This document shows, in pieces, positions 22,690 to 33,249 of a stretch of DNA of 64,000 nucleotides. Position numbers and translations under genes: made by a program. Under the pieces are notes generated by a model, which was given only the letters and a program-made list of their open reading frames with translations, had not been told where the DNA came from and searched no databases. The number at the start of each line of letters is the position of its first letter. Within the stretch, counting starts at the first letter, position 1. Origin of the DNA: Meghimatium bilineatum. Its lineage: Eukaryota; Mollusca; Gastropoda; Stylommatophora; Philomycidae. The stretch is taken from contig CM067314.1 of NCBI GenBank assembly GCA_034231615.1, positions 8,061,501 through 8,125,500 on the forward strand, read 5' to 3'.

Positions 22690-23505
22690 CAGTAATTTAT
22701 TTTCTGAAGATAACGTTCTTACCCTTTATTTAGTTTCAGTAATTTCAAAGTTTTAATGTTCTTCTTCTTCTTTTTCCATGATATTCGTAGGACAGAGATA
22801 TAAATTTTACAAAACCAATAAAAGAAGTAACAGGCTGATATTGCCATCACCAACTAAGAAAAGTCAACACCTTTCTTCAATATCTCTCGGTACAGATAGT
22901 AACATAATTCACTCGAGTGTTCTAGTCAGTAATAAAAGTAACAGATGACCGGCTGTCTCAAGTGCTGTATTCAAGAGAACGGTTGTCTTATTGAAAAGAT
23001 GGCGAGAAAGCTACAATTGATAATGATGGAACTAGACTCTTTCAGAACGATCCATCTGTCTTTTTTCAATTTTTCACTACATTTTTCTTTCTATTTTATG
23101 TACATTCATTTTTTAAAACCTACCCATGTCGTTTTTTTTTCTTAAAACGACCTGTGTCATTTCCTTGTATTTCCCTATTCCCTCACTGGCATTATTTCAC
23201 ATTTCTTTCCCGTCTTTCTCTCTTCAATGTCTCCCACTCTTTATACTACACTCTCATTTTCCCTGTTTCCTTTACTTCCCTCACTCCCAATCTATCGTTA
23301 ACTCTCATCTTCTCTATTTCTCTTCGCGCTCCAATTCTTTTTCTTACACTCTCATAATCCTTCTTGCTTATTCTCCTCACTTTCTCTTATTCTCTACTCT
23401 ACACTTTCTCTTATTGTCTGCTCTACACTGGGCACGTGATCAACATGGCGGTAGGTACGCTGGGAACTTTTGTTCCCTCGCCAAAATATATTTCAATACA
23501 CTGAA
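22690..23505. other. Unassigned; pyrimidine-rich middle
   Basis: From about 23040 to 23440 the plus strand is strongly pyrimidine-rich and gives long hydrophobic open frames without recognisable motifs. No gene supported. Confidence 0.5.
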
Positions 23506-23509
23506 TTAT

Positions 23510-24275
23510 GATGTCTGTTATTTGCTATATTGTATATGCTATGTGCTATGTTATATATCCTATGAGCTATGTGGGATGTTATGTTTAGTGTTTGCTATGT
23601 GGGATGGTATATGTGATGCGTGCTATGTGGTATGGTATATGTGATATGTGATATGTGCTGTGTGGGATGATATATGTGATATGTGTTATGTTATGTGAAA
23701 TGTATGTTATATGTGCTGTGCAGGGTGGTATATGTGATATGTGGCATGTTAAATGTGCTATGTTGGATTTTGTATGTGCTGTGTGTGATGCTATATGTGC
23801 TATGTAGGATTTTATGTGTGATTTGTGGAATGTTATCTGTAGTATGTGCTAAATGGAATGTTATATGTGATACGTGCTAAGTGGAATGTTCTTTGTGGTA
23901 AGTGGAATGTTGCAGGTGCTGTATGTGATGTTACAAGTGCTAAGTTGAATGTTATATGTGATATATGGGATGTTACATGTGATATGTGGGATGTTATATG
24001 TGATATGTGGGATGTTATATGTGACATGTGGGATGTTACATGTGATATGTGGGATGTTATATGTTATATGTGGGATGTTACATGTGATATGTGGGATGTT
24101 ATATGTGATATATGCTAAGTGAAATGTTAAATGTGCTATGTGCTAAGTGGAATATTATATGTGATGTGTGCTATATGGGATGTTATATGTGCTAAGTGGA
24201 ATGTTATATATGCTAAGTAGGATGTTATATGTGATAAGTGGAATGTTACATGTGGAATGTTATATGCAGTGTGAC
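23510..24275. repeat. Degenerate about 20 bp minisatellite (ATGTGNNATGTGG)
   Basis: Variants of TATGTGATATGTGGGATGTT fill about 765 bp. They are most regular at 23960-24110 and decay toward both ends. Confidence 0.9.
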
Positions 24276-24389
24276 ATATTCCAAGGTGCCAATGTTACTG
24301 TTATTCCCTAAGGATTGTCATATTAATTTGTGCTTTTTTCTGGATTCCTAAACGTTTGAAGTGAAAATTCTATAATCCTTGAAAAAAAA

Positions 24390-24940
24390 ATCTGAAATCC
24401 TTACAGACCTGTAAACAGGTATTTACACAACGTATGACTCAACAGTACCGGTGATTGCTATGAAGAATTCAGAAAAAAGGTTGGCTATCGCGTCAAACAA
24501 GCTGATAAAATTAAAAACATATGGCTGAGCTGTAGAAAAGCAACACAACTAACATTCCTAAGTACGTGTATATTCCGATAGGCAATATATGGATATCAAT
24601 CCTAGACTTTCACCAGCAAAGTCATGCCGAAATCGAATGTGCTAGGCCTACAAGGCGCATAACGGTGGCACAACGTAATCACGCTCCCGGCGGAAATCGC
24701 ACGGATATCCGTGATGGTTACAATGGAGCGAACGCAAAACAATCAAACAAACCAACAAAGTGAAAAATAAAATAGCAACATTTGAGACAAGATGTTGCAG
24801 AAAAGTCCTCAGAAACATACCATGAATGAAACAGATCAGCAATGTAGCCATCCTGAGAGAAATGAATGTAAAAGAAAACTGGTTAAACAGCATGGTTCCT
24901 TCCAGAAAACCACAATATTTTAGCAATCAATATCAATCAA
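24390..24940 (+). mobile_element. LINE RT distal remnant split by retroposon C
   Basis: In shifting frames the plus strand reads KATQLTFLSTCIF, then, after the insertion, IATFETRCCRKVL and VAILREMNVKENWL, and last PSRKPQYF. These match the family blocks YGCESWTL, FEMRCYRRMLR and RRKLQYFGH. Decayed. Confidence 0.6.
24623..24751 (+). mobile_element. Retroposon C, short form, with 10 bp target duplication
   Basis: A 129 bp element between CCAGCAAAGT (24613-24622) and CCAACAAAGT (24752-24761), 9 of 10 identical. It starts CATGCCGAAATCGAATGTGC and has GGCGCATAACGGTGGCACAA in the middle. The tail is CAAACAAA-like rather than GAA. The same sequence forms the 3' end of the 1.23 kb element at 43021-44247. 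Confidence 0.8.
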
Positions 24941-24944
24941 TAAA

Positions 24945-25650
24945 ACCCATAACCCTTCAGGGTCGTAGGGGTACCACATTGGAAGCTTCTTCACACAGAG
25001 TCCTCCAGCGAATTCTATCCTCAGCGATGCGGATGTGTGTGGAAATATCTAGCCCTGTCCATTCCTTGATGTTGTCTGTCCATGTCTTTATTTGTCCTCC
25101 TCTGCTTCTTCCACCCTCGACAGTTCCCTGCAGTATTGTTTTTGACAAGGAATCGTGCCTGCATACATGTCCGAACCATGCTAGTTTTCGTCGTTTCACT
25201 ATTGAAAGCAATGGCTCCTGGACACCTGCACACATCTCTACTTTATTTCTTACGTACACATTGGTCTTATGTTCCCTATAGGAAATTCGTAGAATTCTTC
25301 CGTAGCATTTATACTCGAAAGCCTGTAATCTTTTCTCCATGTCCGCAGTGAGTGTCCAACTCTCACAACCATACAACACAACGGAAAGCACCAGCGACCT
25401 ATACAGTTTGATTTTCACTCCAACACTGATGTTGCTTTTCCAAATCACAGTTAGCATTGACAAGGACGGTAAAGCCATCTCCAGCCTTATTTTTAGTTCT
25501 GTTTTTCATTTACCATCGCTGCATATACTGGATCCGAGGTATTTGAAGGTATTCACCTCTTCAAGCTTATGTCCATTCATCATGATATTAGTCTGGTTTT
25601 CTGTGTCTCTGCTGTTTACCAGATTAAAACGCCGAAACAGCTTAGAGAAG
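24945..25650 (-). mobile_element. LINE family L-c, distal RT ORF
   Basis: A good open frame of 173 codons on the minus strand: KIKLYRSLVLSVVLYGCESW, KRLQAFEYKCYGRILRISYR, RRKLAWFGHVCRHDSLSKTI and IRWRTLCEEASNVVPLRP. Upstream, in another frame, comes FKYLGSSICSDGK. This is the thumb and C-terminus of an endonuclease-RT LINE. The YADD part is missing. The 38036-38236 copy shares the 3' end. Confidence 0.85.
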
Positions 25651-25765
25651 ACCATAATGGAGGGGATGAACACAGGGGGCGAACAAGAGGCAGACCATGA
25701 AGACGTTGGACCCAAGACATCAAAGACCACCTGAAGAATCCCAGTAACAGAAGCAGGAAGACTGT
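25640..25765 (+). mobile_element. LINE RT C-terminal fragment, opposite orientation
   Basis: The plus strand reads SLEKTIMEGMNTGG, then with one shift RTRGRP and TQDIKDHLKNPSNRSRKTVT, matching the tail of CFDP2-like RT ORFs. It sits head-on against the L-c copy. Confidence 0.6.
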
Positions 25766-26002
25766 TACAAGATAGACAGTAGTTTCTAAAGGCTATGATA
25801 ACTGCTTTATCGTGTTCATGATATGCTACCTGATGATGATGAAAGTGAATTATGTTCACGTTGTGACCTGGTCAAGTTAGGTCTAATAGCTATCATTATG
25901 TTTAGCCATAACCGAACGACAGTCTATTGAAGCGTTATCATAGTTTAACACGTGGCTCTCAACTGTACATCCCTTCTACCTGAGTTAATGAGGCCTTCAT
26001 TA

Positions 26003-26635
26003 GTTCCATTTATTGATTATTTCCGTGTTGATTGATTATTCCTGTGTTTATTGATTGTTCCTGTGTTAATTGATTATTCCCGTGTTTATTGATTATTCCC
26101 GTGTTGATTGATTATTCCCGTGGTTATTGATTATTCCCGTGTTTATTGCTTATTCCCGTGTTTATTGCTTATTCCCGTGTTAATTGATTATTCCCGTGTT
26201 TATTGCTTATTCCCGTGTTTATTGATTATCCCTGTGTTAATTGATTATTCCCGTGTTTATTGATTATCCCTGTGTTAATTGATTATTACCGTGTTAATTG
26301 ATTATTCCCGTGTTTATTGATCTTCATCTTCTTCTGCGTTTGTTCTCAAACTCCTGCAGATTAGCAGTATGTAGTCCGGAGATCGGAATGCGTTGTATCA
26401 TGGTTTACAGCATTGCTGCGATATCTGCGCCTTTAGGCATGACATATACGACTTCAGCATGGCTTTGGGTCACTGACCCTATATGGGATGGGACAGCCAA
26501 CTCCATCCCATAACCTCCTTAGTCGTCTTTTACATTATGCATGGAAAGTAAACAGTGTTGCTATTCTTTGCTCCCAATTCGGTCCCCGGCAACACACAGG
26601 CTGTTTATTGATTATTCCCGTGTTTATTGATTATT
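26003..26635. repeat. 20 bp minisatellite split by retroposon B
   Basis: About 16 units of TTGATTATTCCCGTGTTTAT run to 26321 and resume at 26602. The array lies within dispersed repeat I, between its CATTAGTTCC and CAAAAAATAACC blocks. Confidence 0.95.
26322..26601 (-). mobile_element. Family B retroposon inserted in a minisatellite
   Basis: A full-length-like copy of about 280 bp. On the minus strand it starts CCTGTGTGTTGCCGGGGACC and ends in CGCAGAAGAAGATGAAGA. The flanks both read TGTTTATTGAT, but as this is also the array unit the duplication cannot be told from array homology. Confidence 0.85.
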
Positions 26636-26639
26636 CCGC

Positions 26640-26790
26640 TCGGCCAATATCTAATTTTCTTGGTATGCAAAAAATAACCACGGCTACTCCAAGTATATAA
26701 ATAGTAAACAATAGAAAGCGTGACAATAATCAAAATCGTACCGAGTATAGGTCTCATTAATTCAGCAACAATGACTGAACAGTCTGCAGC
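26640..26790. repeat. Dispersed repeat I, copy 2, right part
   Basis: Shares CTACTCCAAGTATATAA and GAAAGCGTGACAATAATC with 21278-21570, without the 115 bp insert of that copy. Confidence 0.55.
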
Positions 26791-26798
26791 CAAGGTTT

Positions 26799-26885
26799 AG
26801 CATCCGCAGATGGAGAGCAATGTTCGTCAAAAAGCACGTTTAGCACCCGCAGATGGAGAGCAATGTTCGTCAAAAAAGCACGTTT
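26799..26885. repeat. 43 bp tandem duplication
   Basis: Two copies of GCAGATGGAGAGCAATGTTC plus GTCAAAAAGCACGTTTA in direct tandem. Confidence 0.9.
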
Positions 26886-26889
26886 ACTT

Positions 26890-27245
26890 TCTAAGGATAT
26901 TAAATGAGCCTTATCATAGGATCACAGTGTCACAAATATTCAAACAGCTTGGCAGATGCGGAAAAATATCAAGTCATGTTTGGCGGCCAAAGTGATCACT
27001 TGGATATAACAACGGCATCTTCAATTGCTAATTGTCCAAACTCTTCCTCCTCCAACTATTCTTCTATCCAGCTCTCACTAGTAGTTTATAACCGTTGTTT
27101 ACATACAACAGCAAACACATCTACGAAACCGCTTCGGCGTTTAAAATCAGTGAAGATTAGCTGGCTCTGTGCCAATAGCTTCTGAAGTATGGGTCCACGT
27201 CCTGTCCTATCATATAAAGTCTGGATGCGGCGGACCGCGCAAATA
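26890..27245. other. Unassigned stretch
   Basis: No recognisable gene or repeat family. Confidence 0.5.
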
Positions 27246-27246
27246 A

Positions 27247-27860
27247 GTCTAACTAACACCGGCATAAGGGTAGAAATGTGTCATTCAGCTAGCGTCTAAC
27301 TAACACCGGCATAAGGGTAGAAATGTGTCATTCAGCTAGCGTCTAACTAACACCGACATAAGGGTAGAAATGTGTCATTCAGCTAGCGTCTAACTAACAC
27401 TGGCATAAGGGTAGAAATGTGTCATTCAGCTAGCGTCTAACTAACACCGGCATAAGGGTAGAAATGTGTCATTCAGCTAGCGTCTAACTAACACCGGCAT
27501 AAGGGTAGAAATGTGTCATTCAGCTAGCGTCTAACATCGGCATAAGGGTAGAAATGTGTCATTCAGCTAGCGTCTAACTAACACCGGCATAAGGGTAGAA
27601 ATGTGTCAGTCAGCTAGCGTCTAACTAACACCGGCATTAGGGTAGAAATGTGTCATTCAGCTAGCGTCTAACTAACACCGGCAATAGGGTAGAAATGTGT
27701 AATTCAGTTAGCGTCTAACTAACACCGGCATAAGCGTAGAAATGTGTCATTCAGCTAGCGTCTAACTAACACCGGCATAAGGGTAGAAATGTGTCATTCA
27801 GCTAGCGTCTAACTAACACCGGCATAAGGGTAGAAATGTGTCATTCAGCTAGCGTTATAG
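27247..27860. repeat. 47 bp minisatellite, 13 units
   Basis: Very homogeneous units with GTCTAACTAACACCGGCATA and GGGTAGAAATGTGTCATTCA. One unit is shortened near 27530. High homogeneity suggests recent expansion. Confidence 0.95.
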
Positions 27861-28149
27861 AGCGTGAAAGACATGATGAGACAGTACAGCATCCTGATAA
27901 TCTACTGCACTGTGACACATAGTAAGTCATCTTGGCTCGTCTTGCCACTGAGACCACATGTGTAAAAACGAGAGTGAGGCTGACGACATTTCGCAATTAT
28001 CCCTCGCTTTAATCCAATTTTCATTGCTTAAGTCATGGGTTTTAATACCTCACAATCATACTCCGTCAGTGGCCCTGTGATGACTGCCAAACCGACAGAC
28101 CTCTTCCAGACAATGTAGAACCTGGAAACGATACCGCAAGATTTTAAGG

Positions 28150-28620
28150 ATGCCTCCAGTATGCATCTCTTCAAGTTAAAATTAAATCGTAAAGCTTGCA
28201 GAAACCACCGAGGCATAGCCCTGCTCTATATAGCTGGCACGATCCTGGCTAGGGTCCTGTTAAACATACTGTATGCCCATCTGAGACAAATCTTCTTCCC
28301 CAGAACCAATGTGGTCTGCGACAAGGCAGAGGAACAGCTGACATGACTTTCACTGTCAGACAACTACAGTAAACGTGACACTGGTCTGGCCACATCTTCC
28401 ATGTGCCAGACAAGCGCCTTCCAAAGAGATTTTTCCATGTGAGCTGTGAGATGGTAAACGTTCAAACGGAGAGCAGAAATAGCGCTTCAGGGATTGCTTG
28501 ACGAACTCGATCCAATCATCTGGGAGACTACTGCTTAGCTTCGTTTAGCTTGACACACTCAGATCACCGCTGGCATGACACAATTTGAACAGCAAAGAAC
28601 ACTGCGCACACTCCCATTAT
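28150..28620 (+). mobile_element. LINE (L-d-like) RT remnant, internally deleted
   Basis: The plus strand reads RNHRGIALLYIAGTILARVL and LLNILYAHLRQI, matching the RT block NHRGISLLSIAGKILARVLL. It then jumps to the C-terminal region HWSGHIFHVPDKRLPKRFF and FEQQRTLRTL. The palm between them is missing. Confidence 0.8.
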
Positions 28621-28624
28621 CTAC

Positions 28625-29905
28625 CGTATATTATCTCCTCCTCTCTACTCTACACTCTCATTCTCTTTCATACACGCTTGCACATTCTCTAACATACAAT
28701 CTCGACCATTCTCTACCTACAATATCTTCCATTCACTAGCCTACACACTCTCCACTTCTCTAGCCTACAATCTCTCCCATTGTCTAAACAAACATATCTC
28801 CCATTCACTCGCATACAATCACTCTTATTCTCTAGCATACACACACCCCACTTCTTTAGCATGCAATATATTCCATTATCATACCTACCATACTTTTTAT
28901 ATTCTCAAACCTACACTCTTTCCCATTCTCAAACCTACTCTCTCTCTCCCATTCTGAAACCTACACTCTTTCCCATTATCAAAGCTACACTCTTTCCCAT
29001 TCTCAAACCTACTCTCTCTCCCATTCTCAAACATACTCTCTCTCCCATTCTCAAACCTACTCTCTCTCCCATTCTCAAACCTACACTCTTTCCCATTTCC
29101 AAACCTACTCTCTCTCCCATTCTCAAACCTACACTCTTTCCCATTCTCAAACCTACACTCTTTCCCATTCTCAAACCTACTCTCTTCCTTTGTGATAACC
29201 TACTCTCTTTCCCATTATTAAACTATCCATTCTCAAACATATACTGTTTCCCATTCTCAAACCTACACTCTTTTTCATTATGAAACATACACTCTTTTCC
29301 ATTCTCAAACCTACACTCTTTCCCATTCTCAAACCTACACTCTTTCCATTCTCAAACTTACACTCTTTCCCATTCTCAAACCTACACTCTTTCCCATTCT
29401 CAAACCTACACTCTTTCCCATTCTCAAACCTACACTCTCTCGGATTTTCACACCTACTCTCCCATTCTCAAACATGTGCTCTCTCCCATTCTCAAACCTA
29501 CTCTCTCTCCCATTCTCAAACCTACTCTCTCTCCCATTCTCAAACCTACTCTCTCTCCCATTTTCAAACCTACTCTCTCTCCCATTCTCAAACCTACTCT
29601 CTTCCTTTGTGATAACCTACTCTCTTTCCCATTATTAAACTATCCATTCTCAAACATATACTGTTTCCCATTCTCAAACCTACACTCTTTTTCATTATGA
29701 AACATACACTCTTTCCCATTCTCAAACCTACACTCTTTCCCATTCTCAAACCTACACTCTTTCCCATTCTCAAACCTACACTCTTTCCCATTCTCAAACC
29801 TACACTCTTTCCCATTCTCAAACCTACACTCTCTCGGATTTTCACACCTACTCTCCCATTCTCAAACATGTGCTCTCTCCCATTCTCAAACCTACTCTCT
29901 CTCAC
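28625..29905. repeat. 24 bp minisatellite with about 410 bp higher-order duplication
   Basis: Units alternate between CATTCTCAAACCTACACTCT and CATTCTCAAACCTACTCTCT. A landmark series (CTTTGTGATAACC, then ATTATTAAACTATCC, then TTTTCATTATGAAACATAC, then CTCTCGGATTTTCACACC) occurs twice, with landmarks 396-416 bp apart, so a block of the array was duplicated whole. The Ser/Leu/Pro-rich plus-strand and Gly/Lys/Val-rich minus-strand frames are artefacts of a unit divisible by three. Confidence 0.95.
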
Positions 29906-29929
29906 TACCCTCTCTTGATTTCAGACAGT

Positions 29930-30205
29930 GTTTATCAGATAGTGTATGTCACACAGTTTATCTCAGACAGTGTATCTCAGACAGTGTATGTCAGAAAGTA
30001 TATGTGTTACAAGTGTATGTCACACAGTTTATATCAGACAGTGTATGTCACACAGTTTATATCAGACAGTGCGTGTCACACAGTTTATCTCATGTAGTGT
30101 TTGTCGGACAATGTATCTCAGAGAGTGTATGTTATTCAGTGTATATAAGACATTGTATTCAGCTTGTGTCAAACAGCGTATATCAGACAGTCTTTCCCAA
30201 ACTTT
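29930..30205. repeat. Degenerate about 23 bp repeat (CAGACAGTGTAT)
   Basis: Around 12 units of TATCAGACAGTGTATGTCAC with variable ends. Related words recur at 31755-31890. Confidence 0.85.
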
Positions 30206-30258
30206 GCTAACGGATACACACAGTAGTAATGAAACAGCTGTTATTAGATATTAGGTCT

Positions 30259-30410
30259 TCCGCCGAAGACGGATGTGTCGGGCCATTGGCGCAAATAAAA
30301 CGGCGGCACAACGCATTTCCATTCTCTGGACTGCATCCTGCTGGAGATCTAGTAGTACTGCTACAGGAGAGATCCAGCGGGAGTTTGAGAATGAACGATG
30401 AAGAAGAAGA
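30259..30410 (+). mobile_element. Family A retroposon with 13 bp target duplication
   Basis: A 152 bp element between perfect AGATATTAGGTCT repeats (30246-30258, 30411-30423). It starts TCCGCCGAAGACGGATGTG and ends GAAGAAGAAGA. Relative to other copies the hairpin is shortened to TAGTAGTACTGCTA, which is still self-complementary. Confidence 0.9.
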
Positions 30411-30423
30411 AGATATTAGGTCT

Positions 30424-30625
30424 GTTGACTATCCTTTTCTCACACCGGACACACTACCGCCCTCATTTGCAGAGCCTCTGAAATGTGAGATCGCTAACAT
30501 CTCACACCCCTACGGCATTAATACATGCTATGGGTTACTTTTTTTTACACCGGACACGTCCATAGGTGCTCAGATGTCCGCTTCAGTAAACCAGCTTCAG
30601 AAACAGCTGGTATAATGATCAATTA
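30424..30625 (-). repeat. Family H dispersed repeat, split by SINE G
   Basis: Minus-strand relative of 16401-16497 (shared ACCTATGGACGTGTCCGGTG), interrupted by the SINE G fragment at 30453-30546. Confidence 0.45.
30453..30546 (+). mobile_element. SINE G, 5'-truncated, with 11 bp target duplication
   Basis: A 94 bp 3' part of SINE G (GAAATGTGAGATCGCTAAC, CACCCCTACGGCATTAATAC) ending in a T run. It lies between perfect ACACCGGACAC repeats (30442-30452, 30547-30557). Confidence 0.85.
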
Positions 30626-30914
30626 CAGAACACATGGTGGTCTATTCACTTTACTTCGTCTAAAATCAAACACGAAAACTAAATCTAACACTATTAGGGA
30701 ATTACTTTATGCTGACGACTGTGCATTGTATGCTGACTCTGTCGTAAACATGCAGAGCACCATAGACCGCTTCTCAAAGGCCTGCAACAACTTTGGTCTC
30801 ACTATTAACACCAAAAAAACAGAAGTCATGCACCAAGCAACATCAAATAGCCAACATACTGCTACTTCTGTTATCGTCAATCAGGATATTCGACAGTTTT
30901 ACTTACCTTGAAAG

Positions 30915-30952
<38 letters not shown>

Positions 30953-31655
30953 TGATGTCAACATCGATGTGGAAATTAACAATAGACTGGCAAAAGCTAG
31001 TGTTGTATTTGGCAGATTACGCAACAATGTATGGGACAGAAGAGGTATAAGAACAACCACCAAACTACAAGTATATCATGCGACTGTTATACCAACCTTA
31101 CTATACGCTTGCGAAACGTGGACAGTGTATGCTAGACATGCAAGAAAATTAAACCATTTCCATCTTACCTGCCTACGTAAATTACTAAACATCCATTGGT
31201 GGGACAAAGTACCAGACTACGAGGTATTGGAAAAATCATCCTCAATAAGCATCTACACACTACTTATGAAGGTGCAAGCACGCTGGTCAGGTCATCTTGT
31301 GCGTATGGAGGACTCGCCGTCAGCCGAAACAAATATATTATAGAGCACTCATGGCAGGATATCGAAAAGCTGGTGCACAGAAAAAACGCTTCAAAGACAC
31401 GCTCAAGTCATCACTGAAACATCTCAAAATTGACGTAGGCGTTTGGGAGAGCCTCGTTCGGGATAGAACAGCATGACGTTACGGCATTAGAACGGGAGCA
31501 CTAGCGGCGGAAGAAACCAGACAAGATACTGCAAGACAGAAACGGGCACGTAGAAAAGAAAAAAAACATCTCAACGTCCCACAGACACCCTCTACAGTTG
31601 TCAATTCTGTAGAAGAACATTCTGTGCCCACATTGGACTTGTTAGTCACTTAAAA
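30610..31655 (+). mobile_element. LINE family L-d, RT palm to C2H2 finger
   Basis: The plus strand gives, across several frames: GIMINYRTHGGLFTLLRLKS, ELLYADDCALYADSVV (catalytic YADD), NNFGLTINTKKTEVMHQ, a broken YLESTLS block, NNRLAKASVVFGRLRNN, PTLLYACETWTVYARHARKL and ARWSGHLVRMEDSPSAE. It ends with an intact finger CQFCRRTFCAHIGL, then VSHLKKHY and a stop (Cys-X2-Cys, His-X3-His). This is the best-preserved LINE C-terminus in the window. Frameshifts and a (CT)n expansion break it. Confidence 0.9.
30917..30950. repeat. (CT)n microsatellite inside LINE L-d
   Basis: About 16 CT units replace the codons of the STLS block (ACTCTCTC) of the host LINE, so the seed was the coding sequence itself. 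Confidence 0.85.
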
Positions 31656-31754
31656 AAGCACTATTAACTTTATTATTTTTTATTACTTATTGTTATTATT
31701 ATTATGGTTGACTTCTGGTCATCGTCGATTACGACGGACAAACATCATCATGGA

Positions 31755-31890
31755 CAATTCCGACAGTGTGTGTCCCACAGTGTGTCCGACAGTGTGTCTC
31801 CCACAGTGTGTGTCCGACAGTGTATTTTCAATAGGGGCCTCTCTTAAGGCCATACATCTACAAAAAATATATCAGACAATGTATGTCGGA
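31755..31890. repeat. Degenerate CAGTGTGTGTCC repeat
   Basis: Several CGACAGTGTGTCTCCC-like units, with two later copies of CAGACAATGTATG or GGACAATG. Related to the 29.9-30.2 kb array. Confidence 0.7.
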
Positions 31891-31894
31891 CAAT

Positions 31895-32040
31895 GATAGC
31901 TCTTAACCCCATACATCTACACAAGTGACCTCTCTTAACAGCACACATCTACACACGTGACCACTCTTAACCCCATACATCTACACAAATGACCTTTCTT
32001 TAACATCATATATATACACAAGTGACCTCTCTTAACTCTT
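31895..32040. repeat. About 33 bp tandem repeat, 4-5 units
   Basis: Units contain CTCTTAACCCCATACATCTA and CACAAGTGACC. Confidence 0.85.
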
Positions 32041-32044
32041 TATG

Positions 32045-32555
32045 TGCAAATGGAGGCTTTCTCGGAGCTTTTTTTTCACACCCATGAGACTTGAGTTGTC
32101 GGTCAAAAACATATAAGAAAACTCATAGTTATAAATGACCTCCCATGCATGATTGCTTACTGTCAACTCTTACCGCGGCTCATCCACCACACATACAAGT
32201 GTATCTAAAGGTTCATGTATGCTGGCGATGGGTGTCATTTGTTACTCCCAATGGTTGGTGATAATCTGATCAATTATTCATCAAATGGGTTGTCTGTGAA
32301 AATGATTACAGTGCTTCTGTTGTTATAATTATTTCTGTGTGAAAACTGAATGAATAATTGATTTCTGAGAACCGTTAATTTAGTTTATAGTAACACATTA
32401 ACGAAAGGAGACGTTGTTTCATTTTATCGATACAAACAGTGAAAAATTGGATGATTTTTCATTCGACAGAATTCCAGTTTTTCTAAATAAACAGAAAAAC
32501 GATACATTTTTCATGAGACAGAGTTACATGCGTGGTACTTTAGCTTGCAAATAGC
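32045..32555. other. Unassigned stretch
   Basis: Apparently single-copy AT-rich DNA. No motif recognised. Confidence 0.5.
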
Positions 32556-32559
32556 GCAG

Positions 32560-32868
32560 TGTATGCTTGTAGTTGTATGCTAGTAGTTGTATGCTTGTAG
32601 TTGTATGCTTGTAGTTGTATGCTTGTAGTTGTATGCTAGTAGTTGTATGCTAGTAGTTGTATGCTAGTAGTTGTATGCTTGTAGTTGTATGCTTGTAGCT
32701 GTATGCTTGTAGTTGTATGCTTGTAGTTGTATGCTAGTAGTTGTATGCTAGTAGTTGTATGCTAGTAGTTGTATGCTTGTAGTTGTATGCTAGTAGTTGT
32801 ATGCTAGTAGTTGTATGCTTGTAGTTGTATGCTAGTAGTTGTATGCTAGTAGTTGTATGCTAGTAGTT
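32560..32868. repeat. 14 bp minisatellite, about 22 units
   Basis: Units GTATGCTTGTAGTT and GTATGCTAGTAGTT are intermixed in small runs. Confidence 0.95.
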
Positions 32869-32879
32869 GCTTGTTTAAA

Positions 32880-33245
32880 GTATTGAATCAACATAGTAGT
32901 TTCATTCTATACTGTTAAAAAAATGATACGCAACATTTTTAGAGTACTTTTATACAAGATGTTCGCGGATTGAGTATCCTTCAACATACCGACTATTTCC
33001 ACCTGGTCATTAACTTCTCGTAGTTACCTGAATTGTACTCACCTCCCAATTCGTGACGTCTCGAAAGAAGTCAGGGTCAAAGCAACATTTTTGGCAATAA
33101 TTTGCGACAGGTTATTGTGAATCCCCTGAATCTTACTGAACACAAAACTCTCTGACCATATTAGTGAATGTAATAAAAGATTGACCGTCCTCGAATCAAT
33201 TCAGTTTAAAATTCAATACGCATATATAACTCATCTCACTACAGA
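32880..33245. other. Unassigned stretch
   Basis: Nothing recognised. Confidence 0.5.
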
Positions 33246-33249
33246 AAAC

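Noticed and set aside
23126-23644. A 172-codon Phe/Ser/Leu-rich plus-strand frame
   Set aside because: It coincides with a pyrimidine-rich stretch and then the ATGTG repeat; no motif or second line of evidence.
27247-27860. Origin of the 47 bp array in a LINE ORF
   Set aside because: I translated the unit and found no match to the endonuclease or RT blocks that explain the 17.6 and 19.4 kb arrays.
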